DNA from: Torymus aiolomorphi | Lineage: Eukaryota > Arthropoda > Insecta > Hymenoptera > Torymidae | DNA: 64,000 nucleotides | NCBI GenBank assembly: GCA_036365515.1 | Contig: CM070874.1 | Location: forward strand, 45,321,083 to 45,385,082 | Direction: 5' to 3' | Made by a program: the position numbers and the translations under genes | In this document: piece after piece, positions 11,577 to 22,214 of the stretch | How the letters are laid out: each line of letters starts with the position of its first letter | Position numbering within the stretch: position 1 is the first letter of the stretch | The notes under the pieces: model-generated | What the model was told of the DNA's origin: nothing | The model's database searches: none | The model's input: the letters and a program-made list of their open reading frames with translations, nothing else

Positions 11577-13842
11577 AAACCAAGTACTATTGAATTGGAC
11601 GCCAGCTTCACTTAGGCGTGCAGGACTTTGTCGCCTCCACTTCAGCGAGGATGACGTGCTAGGGCCGACGAGTTTAAAGCGTGGCACAGTTCCCCTTCAT
11701 TGGCAAAGACTTGAAAATGCTGACAATGAACTGCCTGCGCAACTGCAAGCCCAGGTGCAGATGTGTGAAGAAGAAGCCGAACATCAACAACAACCAGAAC
11801 AACAAAGGCAACAACCACATCAAGAACAACAACAACAACAAGGACAGCACCAACAGCAACCAGAACAACAAGACCAACAACAACAACAAGATCAACAACT
11901 AGAACAACAAAAACAACAGGTAGCACAAGACATTGTTACTGAAACGACAGAAAAGTCCCAACCGGAAAAAGAAATTGATTTTGAAGGTGTGTTGAAAAGG
12001 TCATTGCCACCTGTAACTTACCCCTCGGGTAAAGAAATTTTTTCTTTTTCTGAAAAAGATGATGACCTGTCGTTTCTGAATTACGAATCTCCTGTTATTT
12101 GCTTCACCATTGAGAAAACGCGTTGTTGATACAATGGTTCGTAGTAAAGTTTATATTTGTAAATTAAAAAGTAAATTATTAGCTGCAGAATCAAAGGTTA
12201 AGCAGTTACAGAGATCCCTCAAAACTGAGAAAAATAAAAACAGTCGTTTGACTAGACGTTTACATCAAAAAGTGTCCAAAAAATTTTCTGATATTAATGA
12301 TCTTTTAAAAGAAAAAGACATCCCTGATATGGCTAAGACGATGATGAAATTGCAATTGCACAAGCCCAACACGCCATACACAACCGAAGAGAAAGACTTG
12401 GCAAAACAAATTTATTTTCATTCAGCAGCTTGCTATTCTCGATTAAGGGTGGGAGGGTTAGTTTTGCCAGCTGAATCAACGGTTAGATCGTGGGTGGCAG
12501 AATGTGAAATCGTCCCAGGGATCAATGACGCAATTTTGAAGAATAGTAGAATATTTGATGCTGCTTCCGCCACAAGAGCGACTGTGTGCGTTGAAATTTG
12601 ATGAAATGTCCATCAGAGCAGCGGAAGAATATTCTAAGAAATATGATGTAATTGAAGGTCTGGTCGATATGGGAAAAGATCGCAGAGATTGTAAAGTCGC
12701 GAAACACGCGTTGCTATTTTGTATTGACAGCATAAATGCAAAAAATTCATGGCGTCAAATAGTATCTTTCGGGTTTAACGAAAATGGCGCCAGTGCAGAA
12801 GAGCTCTTTGAGATTGTTCCCCAAATCGTAACAGAACTTCGAAAAATAGGAGCAGATATTCGTGTGATTGTATGTGACCAAGGTAGCAACAATCAAAAGT
12901 TATTTAAATTATTGGATGTATGTCCAGAAAAGCCTTATTTTATTTTAGATTCTGTTAAGATTTTTGCAACTTTTGATTGGCCACACCTTATTAAGAGATT
13001 GATAGCACAGCTAAGAGCCCACGATTGCATTTAAAAAATTGCATGAAAAAATTATTTCTTTTACCGATTTAAAGCAAACCTGGGAGCTTGACCGCTCTCA
13101 TGGTACATCAAATTTATTACGCTTTTTATCAGAAAATCACTTTAATCCTAATAGTTTTGATGCTATGAAAGTAAAGCTTGCTTTTCAACTGTTAAGCCAT
13201 CGCATGGCCTGTGCAATTAAATTAGCCGGCGAAGATGTTTTATCAGGGTTGTCTTCGAATACATGGCAAAATTCAGCCAATTTCGTTGAAACAATGGATG
13301 CTGTCATCGATGCATGTAATGTATATAGTTTGAAAAATCGCCATGCATTGAAGCGACCATTATCTGACAGAAATCCAGAAATCCAGCAGCGACTTGAAAG
13401 TTTTATCGAGTGGTCAGAGAAATGGAATGTAAAGAAAAAAGGGAACGACAACAAGCCACCTTGTTTTTTGGGGTTACCTCTGACTGCTCGTGCTTTAGTA
13501 AGTCTGTATTTGGAAATAAAATCTTCATTCCCCGACTTTGAATTAGCAACAGGTCTGTGCAACCAAGATTCTGTGGAACATGCTCACTCTAAGTTGCGTG
13601 GCAGAGGTGGATTCAATCTGAATCCTACCTGTAGGACGTATCGTTTGACTCTTAGGCACATAATGTCAACCGATTTTATTCATACGAGTAAAAAAGGTAA
13701 CACAAGTTGCGAAGAGAGCCATTCGTTACTTCCTCAAAATGACGTTGAAAAAGAGATCACAGAGTTAGTTGCACTACCTGAATATAATTCCAAGGAAATG
13801 CAAGAGCTCCAAGAAATTACAGATGCTGCAGACGATTTACTG
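11577..13842 (+). pseudogene. THAP / P-element-type transposase, degraded N-terminal and central part
   Basis: After an acceptor (TTTTCGCAG, ending 11576) the frame gives the end of a THAP zinc finger (LCRLHFSEDDVL) and a Gln-rich stretch (11770-11930). A coiled coil (12140-12280) and the P-type catalytic core follow: FDEMSI (~12595), VCDQGSNNQKLF (~12870), FDWPHLIKRL (~12980) and NQDSVEHAHSKLRGRGGFN (~13560-13620). This is the Tnp_P_element/THAP9 family. The frame is broken near 12118, 12570 and 13036, and the gene is cut at 13842 by a CACTG-ended insertion; it resumes at 35660. The N-terminal THAP exon was not found. Clearly inactive. Confidence 0.85.
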
Positions 13843-14448
13843 CACTGAAAAAAAAGATTTGTTGTTTCAACTAAATATTTAGTAAAATATTTAGTAAAGT
13901 TATCTTTAGTTAAATCAACTAAATATTTCTCTGAAACAACTACATAAAGAGTAAAATCAACTAAATTATTTAGTTAAAATAATAATTAGTAAATTTAATT
14001 AAACATTTAGTTACTTCAAATATGGTATGGTTGATTCAATTAAAAGGTTTCATTGAAAGAACTAAATTGGTTTTCTTGAAACAAAAAAATAACTTCAAAT
14101 AAATGTTTATTGTTTTTAGCAAAATCAATTGGTAGAGTTAACGAAATATTTACTTAAATCAAATAACTGAAATATTGATGAACCCAATCTCTAAAAACAA
14201 ATAAATGTTTGTTTGAAACAACTACATATTTGGTTGATTTAAACAATTAAAAACAAGGAAATATCTCCGACGCATTAACTAAACCATTCATTCCTTTAAC
14301 AAATATTTTGTTAACTCAACTATTTATTTAGTAACTTCGACAGCATGATTTTGTTCAACTAGCTAAAGGATTTATTAAAGAATCGAATCCTAATTTACAA
14401 AATCTTTACTTGTTACTACTAACTATTTCATAGATTCAAATAAATAAA

Positions 14449-16410
14449 TTAGTTGAAGTGCCAATATCTGTATATCCAAATATGTTGTCATTCTTACTAA
14501 ATACTTACTTGTTTTGAAGAAACCTTTTATTTAACCGACAAGATATTTAGTAACTGCAACTAACAGGTTTTGCAATATGAACAAAAGTGATTCGATAATT
14601 TTCTTCTCTCGTCAATCAAACGTTTCCTTGATTTGACTAAATATTTCTTAGAAGATACTAAATATTAATTAGATTTAACTAAATGTTTAGTTAAATAAGC
14701 ACTATGACAATAAAAAAGTATGTAGTTAATTTGACTACATATTTCTTGGTTTCAAATAAACCTTTTGTTAAAAGGACAAACTGCGTACTTCAATCTACAA
14801 AACTATTTCCTTACCCCATCCAAAATTTAGTTAAAAACTTTCTCTTACTCTTATTAAGTTACAATTAGTCAACTTAAATAACTGTTTGTTAGGTCTGACT
14901 AATAAATTAGTTGAAATGCCAATGTCTTTATGTCCAAATATGTTGTCATTGTTACTAAATACTTAGTTGTTTTAAACAAACATTTTATTAAACCGACAAG
15001 ATATTTAGTAACTGCAACTAACCGGTTTTGCAATCTGGACGAAAGTGATTCGATAATTTTCTTCCCTCGTCAATCAAACGTTTCCTTGATTTGACTAAAT
15101 ATTTTTTAGAAGATACTAAATATTAATTAGATTTAACTAAATGTTTAGTTAAATAAGCACTATGACAATATAAAAGAATGTAGTTAATTTGACTACATAT
15201 TTCTTGGTTTCAAATAAATCTTTTGTTAAAAGGAGTAATTGCGTGCTTCTATCTACAAAACTATTTCCTTACCCCAACAAAATATTGGTTAAAAAATTTC
15301 TCTCCCGATTTCTAAGTTACAATTAGTCAACTTAAATAAATGTTTGTTAGATCTAACTAATAAATTAGTTGAAATGCCAATGTCTTTGTATCCAAATATG
15401 TTGTCATTCTTACTAAATGTTTAGTTATTTTAAACAAACATTTTATTAAGCCGACAAGATATTTAGTAACTGTAAGTAACAGGTTTTGCGATCTGAACGA
15501 AAATGATTCGCGATTTTCTTCTCTCGTCAATCAAACGTTTCCTTAATTTGACTAAATATTTCTTAGATTACAATAAATAACTATTAAATTTAACTAAATG
15601 TTTAGTTAAACAAGCACTATGACAATATAAAAGAATGTAGTTAATTTGACTACGTATTTTTTGGTTTCAAATAAATCTTTTGTTAAAAGGTGTAATTGCG
15701 TGCTTCTATCTACAAAACTATTTCCTCACACCAACAAAATATTGGTTAAAAAATTTGTCTCGCGATTACTAAGTTACAATTAGTCAACTCAAATAACTGT
15801 TTGTTAGGTCTGACTAATAAATTAGTTGAAATTCCAATGTCTTTGTATCCAAATATGTTGTCATTCTTATTAAATATTTACTTGTTTTAAATAAACATTT
15901 TATTAAGCCGACAGGATATTTAATAACTGCAACTAACAGGTTTTGCAATCTGAATAAAAATGATTCATGAATTTTCTTCTCTCGTCAATCAAACGTTTCC
16001 CTGATTTGACAAAATATTTCTTAGACGACAATAAAGATTAATTAGATTTAACTAAATGTTTAGTTAAACAAGCACTATGACAATATAAAAGAATGTAGTT
16101 AATTTGACTACATATTTCTTTGTTTCAAATAAATCTTTGTTAAAAGGAGTAACTGCGTACTTCTATCTACAAAACTATTTCCTCACACCAACAAAATATT
16201 GGTTAAAAAATTTGTCTCGCGATTACTAAGTTACAATTAGTCAACTTAAATAAATGTTTGTTAGGTCTGACTAATAAATTATTTGAAATGCCAATGTCTT
16301 TGTATCCAAATATTTTGTCATTCTTACTAAATGTTTACTTGTTTTAAACAAACATTTTATTAAGCCGACAAGATATTTAGTAACTGTAACTAACAGGTTT
16401 TACAATCTAA
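14449..16410. repeat. ~457-bp tandem array, about 4.3 copies
   Basis: The landmark TTAGTTGAAATGCCAATGTC recurs at 14449, 14907, 15365, 15822 and 16279 (spacing 457-458 bp) with matching sequence throughout each unit. It is an internal satellite of the CACTG-ended element. Confidence 0.85.
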
Positions 16411-16683
16411 AATGTTGATGCCGGTAAGGTAGAGATCGTGTCGGTACTTTACACGGCCTTTTATATTAAAGTTTACTAAATATTTCATAGTTTCAAATAA
16501 ATCGTTAGTTACAAATGATGAGTTACACACATATTATTGAGTTTATAAATCATTAATTAAAATGTAATTAAGAATGTATATTAATTATAAGAATATAATT
16601 AATTATTAGATTGATGTGCGCGATATTTTACATTTACATGCAACTCTATACTTAGTTAAAATTGAAATTTTGTAGGGTACAAG

Positions 16684-16756
16684 CGTTGCGTAGCGTAGCG
16701 GTTAGAGCGTTAGCCTTGTAATCCGAGGGTCCCGAGTTCGATCCCACCTTAGGTCA
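16684..16756 (+). other. tRNA-like sequence (degenerate, anticodon-like TGT)
   Basis: An A-box-like TAGCGTAGCGGTTAGAGCG, an anticodon-loop-like CTTGTAA and a B-box-like GAGTTCGATCC occur with tRNA-like spacing, but acceptor and T stems do not pair. It is a tRNA pseudogene or SINE head rather than a working tRNA. A T-rich stretch follows. Confidence 0.4.
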
Positions 16757-17039
16757 AAAATTTTTTCTGCGTTTTTTTCTGTTAGATAATATGTAAATGC
16801 GAAACTGCGAGCGATAATTAATATAAATTAATGCGAATATGTAATAATAATTTGATTTAATATTAATAAAATTACTATATAATAACTATGCAGAATCCAT
16901 ATTAAGTTACAGGAGTTCAGGAAAAATCACCAACTTCAATGCGGATGGTTGTACGAAAAGGCTACAAGGAAGAAAAAACTTTTATTTCAAAATTATTAAA
17001 AAAAAAATTTTTATAATTTTTTTGAAATAATTAGCAAAA

Positions 17040-17314
17040 TATTTTGTAAAATTGACTAAACAGTTAGTTGATTCAACAAATCATTTATTCATATTTATTA
17101 AATATTTCGTTAATCTAATGCAGCGGTTAGTTAGTATCATAAAATATTTCACTGTTTTAATTAAATGTTTAGTAATTACAAACAAGTATTTAGTCAACAT
17201 AATTGAATAATTTATCAAACAAGATAAATTGTTAGTTAATACAATGAATCGTTTAGTCAGTTTCACAAAATTATTTATTGCTCCAGGTAAATACTTAGTA
17301 ATTTCAGTAAAATG
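17040..17314. repeat. ~125-bp degenerate tandem repeat, left of the Polinton
   Basis: Units with TTAGTTGATNCAATGAAT and CATAAAATATTT motifs continue on the other side of the Polinton (35025-35500), showing the array was split by that insertion. Confidence 0.65.
17309..17314. repeat. Polinton target-site duplication, left copy
   Basis: AAAATG immediately precedes the element; the same hexamer follows it at 35025-35030. A 6-bp duplication is diagnostic of Polinton/Maverick integration. Confidence 0.92.
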
Positions 17315-18060
17315 AGTAGATAAGCTATGCTGGTTCTGCATCAACCTGTTTGATGCAGAACCAGCATAGCTTTTTTGGGATCCCCTCTCCTCCCCTCTCC
17401 CCCCTCCCACCATTTCAGGGCGTGGTGATACAGAACCAGCATAGCTTTTTTGGGATCCCCTCTCCTCCCCTCTCCCCCTCCCACCATTTCACGACCTGTT
17501 TGATGCAGAACCAGCATAGGGTTTTCTGGATCACCCGCAATTGTACGGGGCACCAATAACCCATAACAAGTCGTGACTTGTTGATCCAGAACCCGCCTAG
17601 GGTTTTTGGGCCACCCGCAATTGTACGGAGGTGACAATAACCCATAACATGCGGGCACCTTGCTGTCGGCGGGTGACAGCCCGCGACCAGACGACTGCGC
17701 ACATCGGCTGCGCAGCGGCGGGCGGTCAGCGGCGAGCGGCGAGCGGCCAGCCTGCTACTGCAAACAGGCAGCGGTCGGCGGCGGGCGGCCAGCGGTCGGC
17801 GGCCTGCTGCTTGTCAGCCTGCTGCTCTCGGCCAGCGGTTCTTATCTACTATAACCATTAAAAACTATTATGCAACCATTTAAAACTTTTTATAACCCTT
17901 TTGCTCGGGCAAAGAATACGTGTTTGTGGAAATTTTTTCTGAATATTTTTTCCACTGCGACTGTTTTGAATCGTTTTGTATGAGTCGCTGTTGCTCGGGA
18001 GCAACGGTCGAGCTGCTGGTTTGACCCATTATGAGGGAATGAAAGTCTCTAACGACTGCA
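17315..18060. repeat. Polinton terminal inverted repeat, left (746 bp)
   Basis: Matches 34291-35024 in inverted orientation to TGCAGTCGTTAGAGAC at the inner end. I saw one 12-bp indel and one substitution. The outermost 50 bp is itself a hairpin (AGCTATGCTGGTTCTGCATC and its complement), followed by two CCCTCTCC-rich direct repeats and GC-rich CAGCGGCGGGCGG blocks. Confidence 0.93.
17880..18029 (-). CDS. TIR microgene, 49-aa protein starting MGQTSSST
   Basis: The short frame lies wholly inside the left terminal repeat and reads outward. A TATATAAA box (18073-18066, just outside the repeat) is 33 nt before a TCATTC initiator (A at 18040), and the first ATG follows at once. Gly2 with Ser6 fits an N-myristoylation signal. 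The rest is polar and Gln/Lys-rich (APEQQRLIQNDSKQS). The right-repeat copy differs by a 12-bp in-frame indel. Function is unknown; I do not recognise the family. Being a TIR passenger with no coding role is the alternative. Confidence 0.5.
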   Translation of the reverse strand: MGQTSSSTVAPEQQRLIQNDSKQSQWKKYSEKISTNTYSLPEQKGYKKF

Positions 18061-18073
18061 ACACGTTTATATA
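18040..18073 (-). promoter_or_regulatory. TATA-initiator promoter of left TIR microgene
   Basis: TATATAAA at 18073-18066 and TCATTC with A at 18040, spacing 33 nt. The TATA box is in unique sequence and the initiator inside the terminal repeat. Confidence 0.6.
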
Positions 18074-18195
18074 AGACCTCGATTGCTTGCGAGCGCCATC
18101 TACTGGTCAAAATTTTAAGGAGATAGGAGCCTCACCTCGCTCCTATCCTGTGAGGTTCTACCTGTTTATCAACCCCTCCATTGTCCTTAAAAATT

Positions 18196-18711
18196 TTATT
18201 CATCAATATCTTCCCATTCCATGATGTCTTCCCACTCCATGTTTGAATCGTTGACGTAAAATTGCTTCATACGCTTTACGTTGTACAGGGCACAAGTAGT
18301 TTTGCACGCTCCATTGTGGTTAGTACATATAGTCACTGATCTTGGATAGTCGAAAGATGGATAGTTCATTTCATTGATATCGATAACATTAAAATTAAAA
18401 CGCTCTAACCACAACTTTTTTATCTCACCAATCACGAAAATTCTGTTAGCATCTTTGAATGCATCTTGAAGAATTTTTCCAATTTCAGTATAATCGTAAT
18501 CACCGTCATTCCACGATAGTCCATGATAGCAAAGTTCTAACCACAAATTTTCACGTTTGTACTTGTCTGTTAGTCTTCGCCAAGGAAATGGTGGCTTGAA
18601 GAGGTGCACTACTGGCTCATCGCCGTCGTTGAGAGACACGAAAGCCAACTCTTTCAGAACGAAATCATTGCCAGGCTTTTTAAAGCCCTGCATATCCACT
18701 GCGTAATCCAT
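18196..18711 (-). CDS. Conserved Polinton protein of unknown function, CHCC type, 171 aa
   Basis: Starts MDYAVDMQGFKKPGNDFV; single exon. It is a paralogue of the spliced gene at 30197-30725: both share DxQGFK, FKPP.PW..L, K.EN.WLE, HG..W..G, a KWL/LWLERF segment and a C-terminal C-x2-H-x(2,3)-C-x(3,4)-C box (here CTNHNGACKTTC). The N-terminal beta-like DxQGF..EFV..E pattern and H...AL.N ending faintly recall a DnaQ-type exonuclease with altered acidic residues, a hypothesis only. The C-terminal tail repeats MEWEDI twice. It has its own promoter at 18745-18778. Confidence 0.8.
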   Translation of the reverse strand: MDYAVDMQGFKKPGNDFVLKELAFVSLNDGDEPVVHLFKPPFPWRRLTDKYKRENLWLELCYHGLSWNDGDYDYTEIGKILQDAFKDANRIFVIGEIKKLWLERFNFNVIDINEMNYPSFDYPRSVTICTNHNGACKTTCALYNVKRMKQFYVNDSNMEWEDIMEWEDIDE

Positions 18712-18744
18712 GGCAAAATTTCACTTTGAAATTCAAATGACGAA

Positions 18745-18778
18745 TGAGGAGAAGCCGGAGACTCGCTCACCTTATATA
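18745..18778 (-). promoter_or_regulatory. Promoter of the 171-aa gene
   Basis: TATATAAG at 18778-18771 and TCATTC with A at 18745, spacing 33 nt. It lies just downstream of the capsid gene's stop codon. Confidence 0.65.
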
Positions 18779-18782
18779 CTCC

Positions 18783-20015
18783 TTAAAGTTTCTGCACGTC
18801 ACCGCTTACGGGATTATATTGAACTATGCGATCATGCAAGATCAAGCAGTAGGCTGAAGTTCCAGCAGGAAAATTTTCCTTTGCTTCAAATTCCAGACGA
18901 ATGTCTACAGGGGCGCTCTTTAAGGATTCGTTTTGTTTTGAGCAGTCTATTACTATCAGCGGCATGTAAGTGAGATATTGCGACTTTTTCAACATAGGTT
19001 CTGGATCTTTGCTATAGTAAGAATTTTGAAAATTAGCGTACATATCGTAGAGCATGGCAAATTGATTACGATTCACATCGAGGTTAAGATTACCATACGG
19101 ATATGACTGAGAATTGAGAAAGAGTTTTACATTTGTAAGATTGCAGTGATCAAACTGGCTAGCATTTGCAGCTCTTCGATCTTTTCGATTAGTTTGAAAA
19201 CCTAAAATGACAAAGCGTGGTTTTTCAAGTTGATTTGATGTTTTTACAGTCCATACTTGTCTCAACGTAATCGGAAGTAGTGGATACTCGTACAATTCCC
19301 ACGTGCGAAAACTCATGGCAATGGGGCGATCTTTCCCTATGAAATCGAGTAAGCGAATTTTGTTAGAGTTCGATGCAAGTACGTATGGCATTAGCCATTC
19401 GATTCTAGTTATTTCAACATTAAAGTCCTCGTAACCCTCTGCATTGTCTACTCTTATAGGTGTTTGTTTAACGGCGTTTAAGTCGTTTCTTGATATCATG
19501 AGAACGAGTTCATGCTTTGCGTTTACTACAATTTTGCGATAGTCCTCTGCGAAGCCAAAAATTAGACTCAATGGAATCGATACATCGAAGTAACCAGCAT
19601 CATCGATTATCTTTTGTGTTTCTTCTACATCGATCCAGCCCGCATTTTCAATGATAAAACTCTGAGTGGGATTGAGTGAGATCCAACCTTTCATGAGTGT
19701 GGTTAAGCCAACATTTTTGCACTTGTCTATCTCAATGGCGTTCAACTCATATCTGATTTCTTCAAACAAATGACAAATGGCATTATTCACAAGTTTTGTA
19801 TTTTCAACGGGAGTATTATTAGTTTTAACCAATCGCCCCCAGATATGTAATGCACTGCGGGAAGGTAAGAGACATAAATCTTGATGTTGAATAGATATAC
19901 GTATTTCATCGCTGTTGTTGAATGTTGCTGTGTACGGTTGGTGAGCGTGAACCTCGTAGTGCGCTACGGATTCATCGAAAGTTACAGGTGTTTGTATGCT
20001 TAGAATTTCTTCCAT
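18783..20015 (-). CDS. Double-jelly-roll major capsid-like protein, 410 aa
   Basis: Single exon starting MEEILSIQTPVTFDES. The composition is beta-strand-rich with few charged runs. It resembles the arthropod family annotated as 'double jelly roll-like', related to the major capsid proteins of Polintons and adeno-like viruses. Inferred role: hexon-like subunit of an icosahedral shell. Residues ~25-140 and ~145-400 would hold the two barrels (inference from length). The neighbours are penton-like, protease and phospholipase-domain genes on the same strand, a capsid block. The leader is ~120 nt from the initiator at 20135. The frame is intact with no visible damage. Fold assignment by recollection of the family, not by search. 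Confidence 0.78.
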   Translation of the reverse strand: MEEILSIQTPVTFDESVAHYEVHAHQPYTATFNNSDEIRISIQHQDLCLLPSRSALHIWGRLVKTNNTPVENTKLVNNAICHLFEEIRYELNAIEIDKCKNVGLTTLMKGWISLNPTQSFIIENAGWIDVEETQKIIDDAGYFDVSIPLSLIFGFAEDYRKIVVNAKHELVLMISRNDLNAVKQTPIRVDNAEGYEDFNVEITRIEWLMPYVLASNSNKIRLLDFIGKDRPIAMSFRTWELYEYPLLPITLRQVWTVKTSNQLEKPRFVILGFQTNRKDRRAANASQFDHCNLTNVKLFLNSQSYPYGNLNLDVNRNQFAMLYDMYANFQNSYYSKDPEPMLKKSQYLTYMPLIVIDCSKQNESLKSAPVDIRLEFEAKENFPAGTSAYCLILHDRIVQYNPVSGDVQKL

Positions 20016-20134
20016 TTCGTTGAAAGCAGCAAAAGATGATGCAAGTTATTTTACACCAAGTACTACTTTTAATCCTAGACTTTTTAGTTTTTTTATGCTC
20101 TGACGTGTTAGCGTCTTCACAGTTCGTTGATGAC

Positions 20135-20168
20135 TGATACGTAGCGGGCATGTTTCTCTGCTTATATA
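20135..20168 (-). promoter_or_regulatory. Promoter of the capsid gene
   Basis: TATATAAG at 20168-20161 and TCAGTC with A at 20135, spacing 33 nt, in the gap upstream of the capsid start codon. Confidence 0.7.
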
Positions 20169-20191
20169 GTTTTTGTTGTAAACGATTCCCA

Positions 20192-20878
20192 TTATGATTG
20201 TCGAATATGCAATCTTATAGTTATAACTTCTCCGCGGAAATTTACTAAATCTCCGTCTTGATCAATGATGCGTACTTGTAAATGATCTATACGCTTTACG
20301 GCAATCGGAAGGTAAATGACGTGTGAGGGAACTTCGATAATTTTATACCCCGGAGGTACTGCAGGAAAAAACTCGTGTATCGTGTGTACTTTTTTGTCGT
20401 TTATATATGCTCCCGAAGTGATATTACACTCTACTCTCAAAGCGTTGATTTTGAGAATTGTAACAGGTAAGTCAGAATTATGAACAACGTTCGGTTCGAG
20501 AATACGTCTGGTGAAGCCCAGTAGACGACCGAGTGAATTTTCAGGTCGAAAATCTATAGGCTGACTGCACTTGATTGTACAGCGAAGAGTATTATTATTT
20601 GGCTTTAAATTGAAAGTAATGTCGTTATGCGCTAATTTTTTACGAAGAAATTTGTCAATATCTTCAATTTCGTAACTTCCCACCGGAAGAAGGATAACGT
20701 TTTCACCTACGTAAAACTTATTATTGTTACTATCTATATTGGGGATTGAGTTAAATGTTAAAAGTTCAACAAGCCCTAAAACGTAATTTTTGTTTGGCGA
20801 TAACTCGATTGGTGGAAAATACTGTGCTTCTAGTGTAGAAGATGTACCTGAAAGTGTCAGAGTTAATGAACCTTCCAT
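20192..20878 (-). CDS. Penton-like minor capsid protein, 228 aa
   Basis: Intact single exon starting MEGSLTLTLSGTSSTLEAQYFPPIEL by residue 26. The N-terminal motif (beta strand, YFPPI.L, then Y.LGL.ELLTFNSIPNI) and length fit the single-jelly-roll penton/minor capsid protein that accompanies double-jelly-roll capsids in these elements. Likely vertex subunit (inference). It lies between the capsid and protease genes with the same orientation. Its TATA box overlaps the stop codon of the protease gene. I do not see transmembrane segments. Confidence 0.68.
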   Translation of the reverse strand: MEGSLTLTLSGTSSTLEAQYFPPIELSPNKNYVLGLVELLTFNSIPNIDSNNNKFYVGENVILLPVGSYEIEDIDKFLRKKLAHNDITFNLKPNNNTLRCTIKCSQPIDFRPENSLGRLLGFTRRILEPNVVHNSDLPVTILKINALRVECNITSGAYINDKKVHTIHEFFPAVPPGYKIIEVPSHVIYLPIAVKRIDHLQVRIIDQDGDLVNFRGEVITIRLHIRQS

Positions 20879-20895
20879 GACAGCTTAAATCAGAA

Positions 20896-20928
20896 TGATA
20901 CAATGTTTCCCCTACCTCTCCTTATATA
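20896..20928 (-). promoter_or_regulatory. Promoter of the penton-like gene, overlapping a stop codon
   Basis: TATATAAG at 20928-20921 includes the protease gene's TAA stop; TCATTC has its A at 20896, 32 nt away. Confidence 0.7.
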
Positions 20929-21284
20929 GCCCCACACAAGAATTTTAGACAGAGGTGACCACAATTGTACGTGTCAAAATCTTGATATCTTTCATGATTA
21001 TATTTAACTTCGTCTACTCCGAGGTATAATATTAAATCTAAAGGCGGTCGGAGATCGCCAAAACTATCGAAATATACAACATTTTTGCCTCTTTTTCTAT
21101 ATGCAACCCAGTGTGTTCCAGGGCCGCTAGCATCATCTAGATTAACTATAGCGGATTCACTATAGTGCGGTCCAGAAGTTGGCATTGCATTCCTCATAAA
21201 TACTCCCCGAAAATTAGATATTTTTAAAAGTTTTGCGTATTTTAATATGTCAACATCGGTAAGCGCACGCTGCGGTAATTTCAT
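20922..21284 (-). CDS. Adenain-type cysteine protease, 120 aa
   Basis: Catalytic residues are placed as in the C5/Ulp1-like clan: His58 in GPGTHWVAY, Asp73 in VVYFDSFGD, Gln101 ahead of the nucleophile and Cys108 in YNCGHLCL. The family matures capsid precursors in adenoviruses; that is the inferred role here. At 120 aa it is compact, shorter than adenain (~200). Its ATG overlaps the upstream gene's TGA (ATGA, 21284-21281), suggesting coupled or promoter-in-gene expression. No clear TATA box was found upstream. Confidence 0.85.
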   Translation of the reverse strand: MKLPQRALTDVDILKYAKLLKISNFRGVFMRNAMPTSGPHYSESAIVNLDDASGPGTHWVAYRKRGKNVVYFDSFGDLRPPLDLILYLGVDEVKYNHERYQDFDTYNCGHLCLKFLCGAI

Positions 21285-22135
21285 GAACTTTTTTTTTTTT
21301 TTAAATGGAGACCTAACCCTACTTTGTGTGGTTTAAGATATAAGCCATTGCCCAATGATACACTTTCCATAGCTTTATTATGCCTTTTATTTTCTTCCAA
21401 CTGCTCCTTAGCGGCTTTTGCGTCGTTTACGGCTTTTACTATTCCAGCAGCACCACCAGCTAGAGCGCCAGTTGCACTCAAACCGGCAAATAGAGGTATG
21501 AGAAATGGCAATATGCCACCTGTTTTCACGGGCACTGGCAAAATACGTGGAATTTTAATATTCTTTTTACCTCCAGCTTCTTTAACAGCGCTCCGTGCTT
21601 TTTTCAAAGCTGATCGTATGACTGTTAGAGCGCAGTTATTTGGCGTTGATTTAAAGACACCAGCTTTGATAATTTTTTTCAAGGAAACTTGACTTCTCTT
21701 CTTTAAACCCATTCCTAATTTTTTAGCCTTACTTGACTTTCTCTTCTTCTTACTCTTATTTTTTAAACCCATGCCAAGTCTAGATTTTAATTTCATAGTA
21801 TTAGTTATAGCGTATGCAGCCGCTTTTTCACCAAAATTAGCGTCTTTTGATTTAACGCGATTCCAAGCCCTTTCAGCTAAAATTTTATCTGCTTCGTTCC
21901 TCGCCTGGACGTTTTCGCGATTTTTAGAATAAGCTATATCGTGCTCCTTGCAAGCAGTGTCTAGGGGATTAATTCCAAGATCTCCTCGAGCTAAACGTTT
22001 TGCTAACTTAGTGCCTGGACCGCAGTACTGATAACCAGGTATATGAAGTTCAAATGGCAGTTTATTGAGAATTTTATTAACAAATCCGCGACCGCGTTTG
22101 TGAATGATCATCACTCTTCGAAAGTCAATGGTCAA
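21281..22135 (-). CDS. Phospholipase A2-domain minor virion protein, 276-284 aa
   Basis: Residues ~33-75 carry the parvovirus-type phospholipase A2 signature: a calcium-loop-like GYQYCGPGTKL and the catalytic His-Asp in LDTACKEHDIAY. Then come basic repeats (LGMGLKNKSKKKRKSSKAKK), a hydrophobic Gly/Ala segment (residues ~205-240, LLPFLIPLFAGLSATGALAGG-like) and a basic tail with GLYLKPHKVGLGLHLKKKK. Such domains breach endosomal membranes in parvoviruses; here a virion-associated role is inferred. The upstream TATA box lies too close for the first ATG, so the start is probably the second Met (22111). It is divergent from the ATPase gene. Confidence 0.8.
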   Translation of the reverse strand: MTIDFRRVMIIHKRGRGFVNKILNKLPFELHIPGYQYCGPGTKLAKRLARGDLGINPLDTACKEHDIAYSKNRENVQARNEADKILAERAWNRVKSKDANFGEKAAAYAITNTMKLKSRLGMGLKNKSKKKRKSSKAKKLGMGLKKRSQVSLKKIIKAGVFKSTPNNCALTVIRSALKKARSAVKEAGGKKNIKIPRILPVPVKTGGILPFLIPLFAGLSATGALAGGAAGIVKAVNDAKAAKEQLEENKRHNKAMESVSLGNGLYLKPHKVGLGLHLKKKKSS

Positions 22136-22149
22136 CTGATGGCAAGAGC

Positions 22150-22183
22150 TATATAAGACCGCTATTTATACTCATAACAATCA
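22150..22183 (+). promoter_or_regulatory. ATPase promoter; TATA shared with the divergent gene
   Basis: TATATAAG at 22150-22157 and TCAGTC with A at 22183, spacing 33 nt. As TATATA is self-complementary and is the only such box between the divergent ATPase and phospholipase-domain genes, it may serve both. Confidence 0.65.
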
Positions 22184-22214
22184 GTCGTGATTTGATTGTC
22201 ATAGAGTAAAGATC

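Noticed and set aside
17341..17861. ORFs in the GC-rich and CCCTCTCC repeats of the left TIR (and mirror at 34478-34998)
   Set aside because: Low-complexity direct repeats; several frames stay open on both strands, and none has a promoter of the type seen elsewhere in the element.
21324..21692. 122-codon plus-strand ORF
   Set aside because: Antisense shadow of the phospholipase-domain gene.
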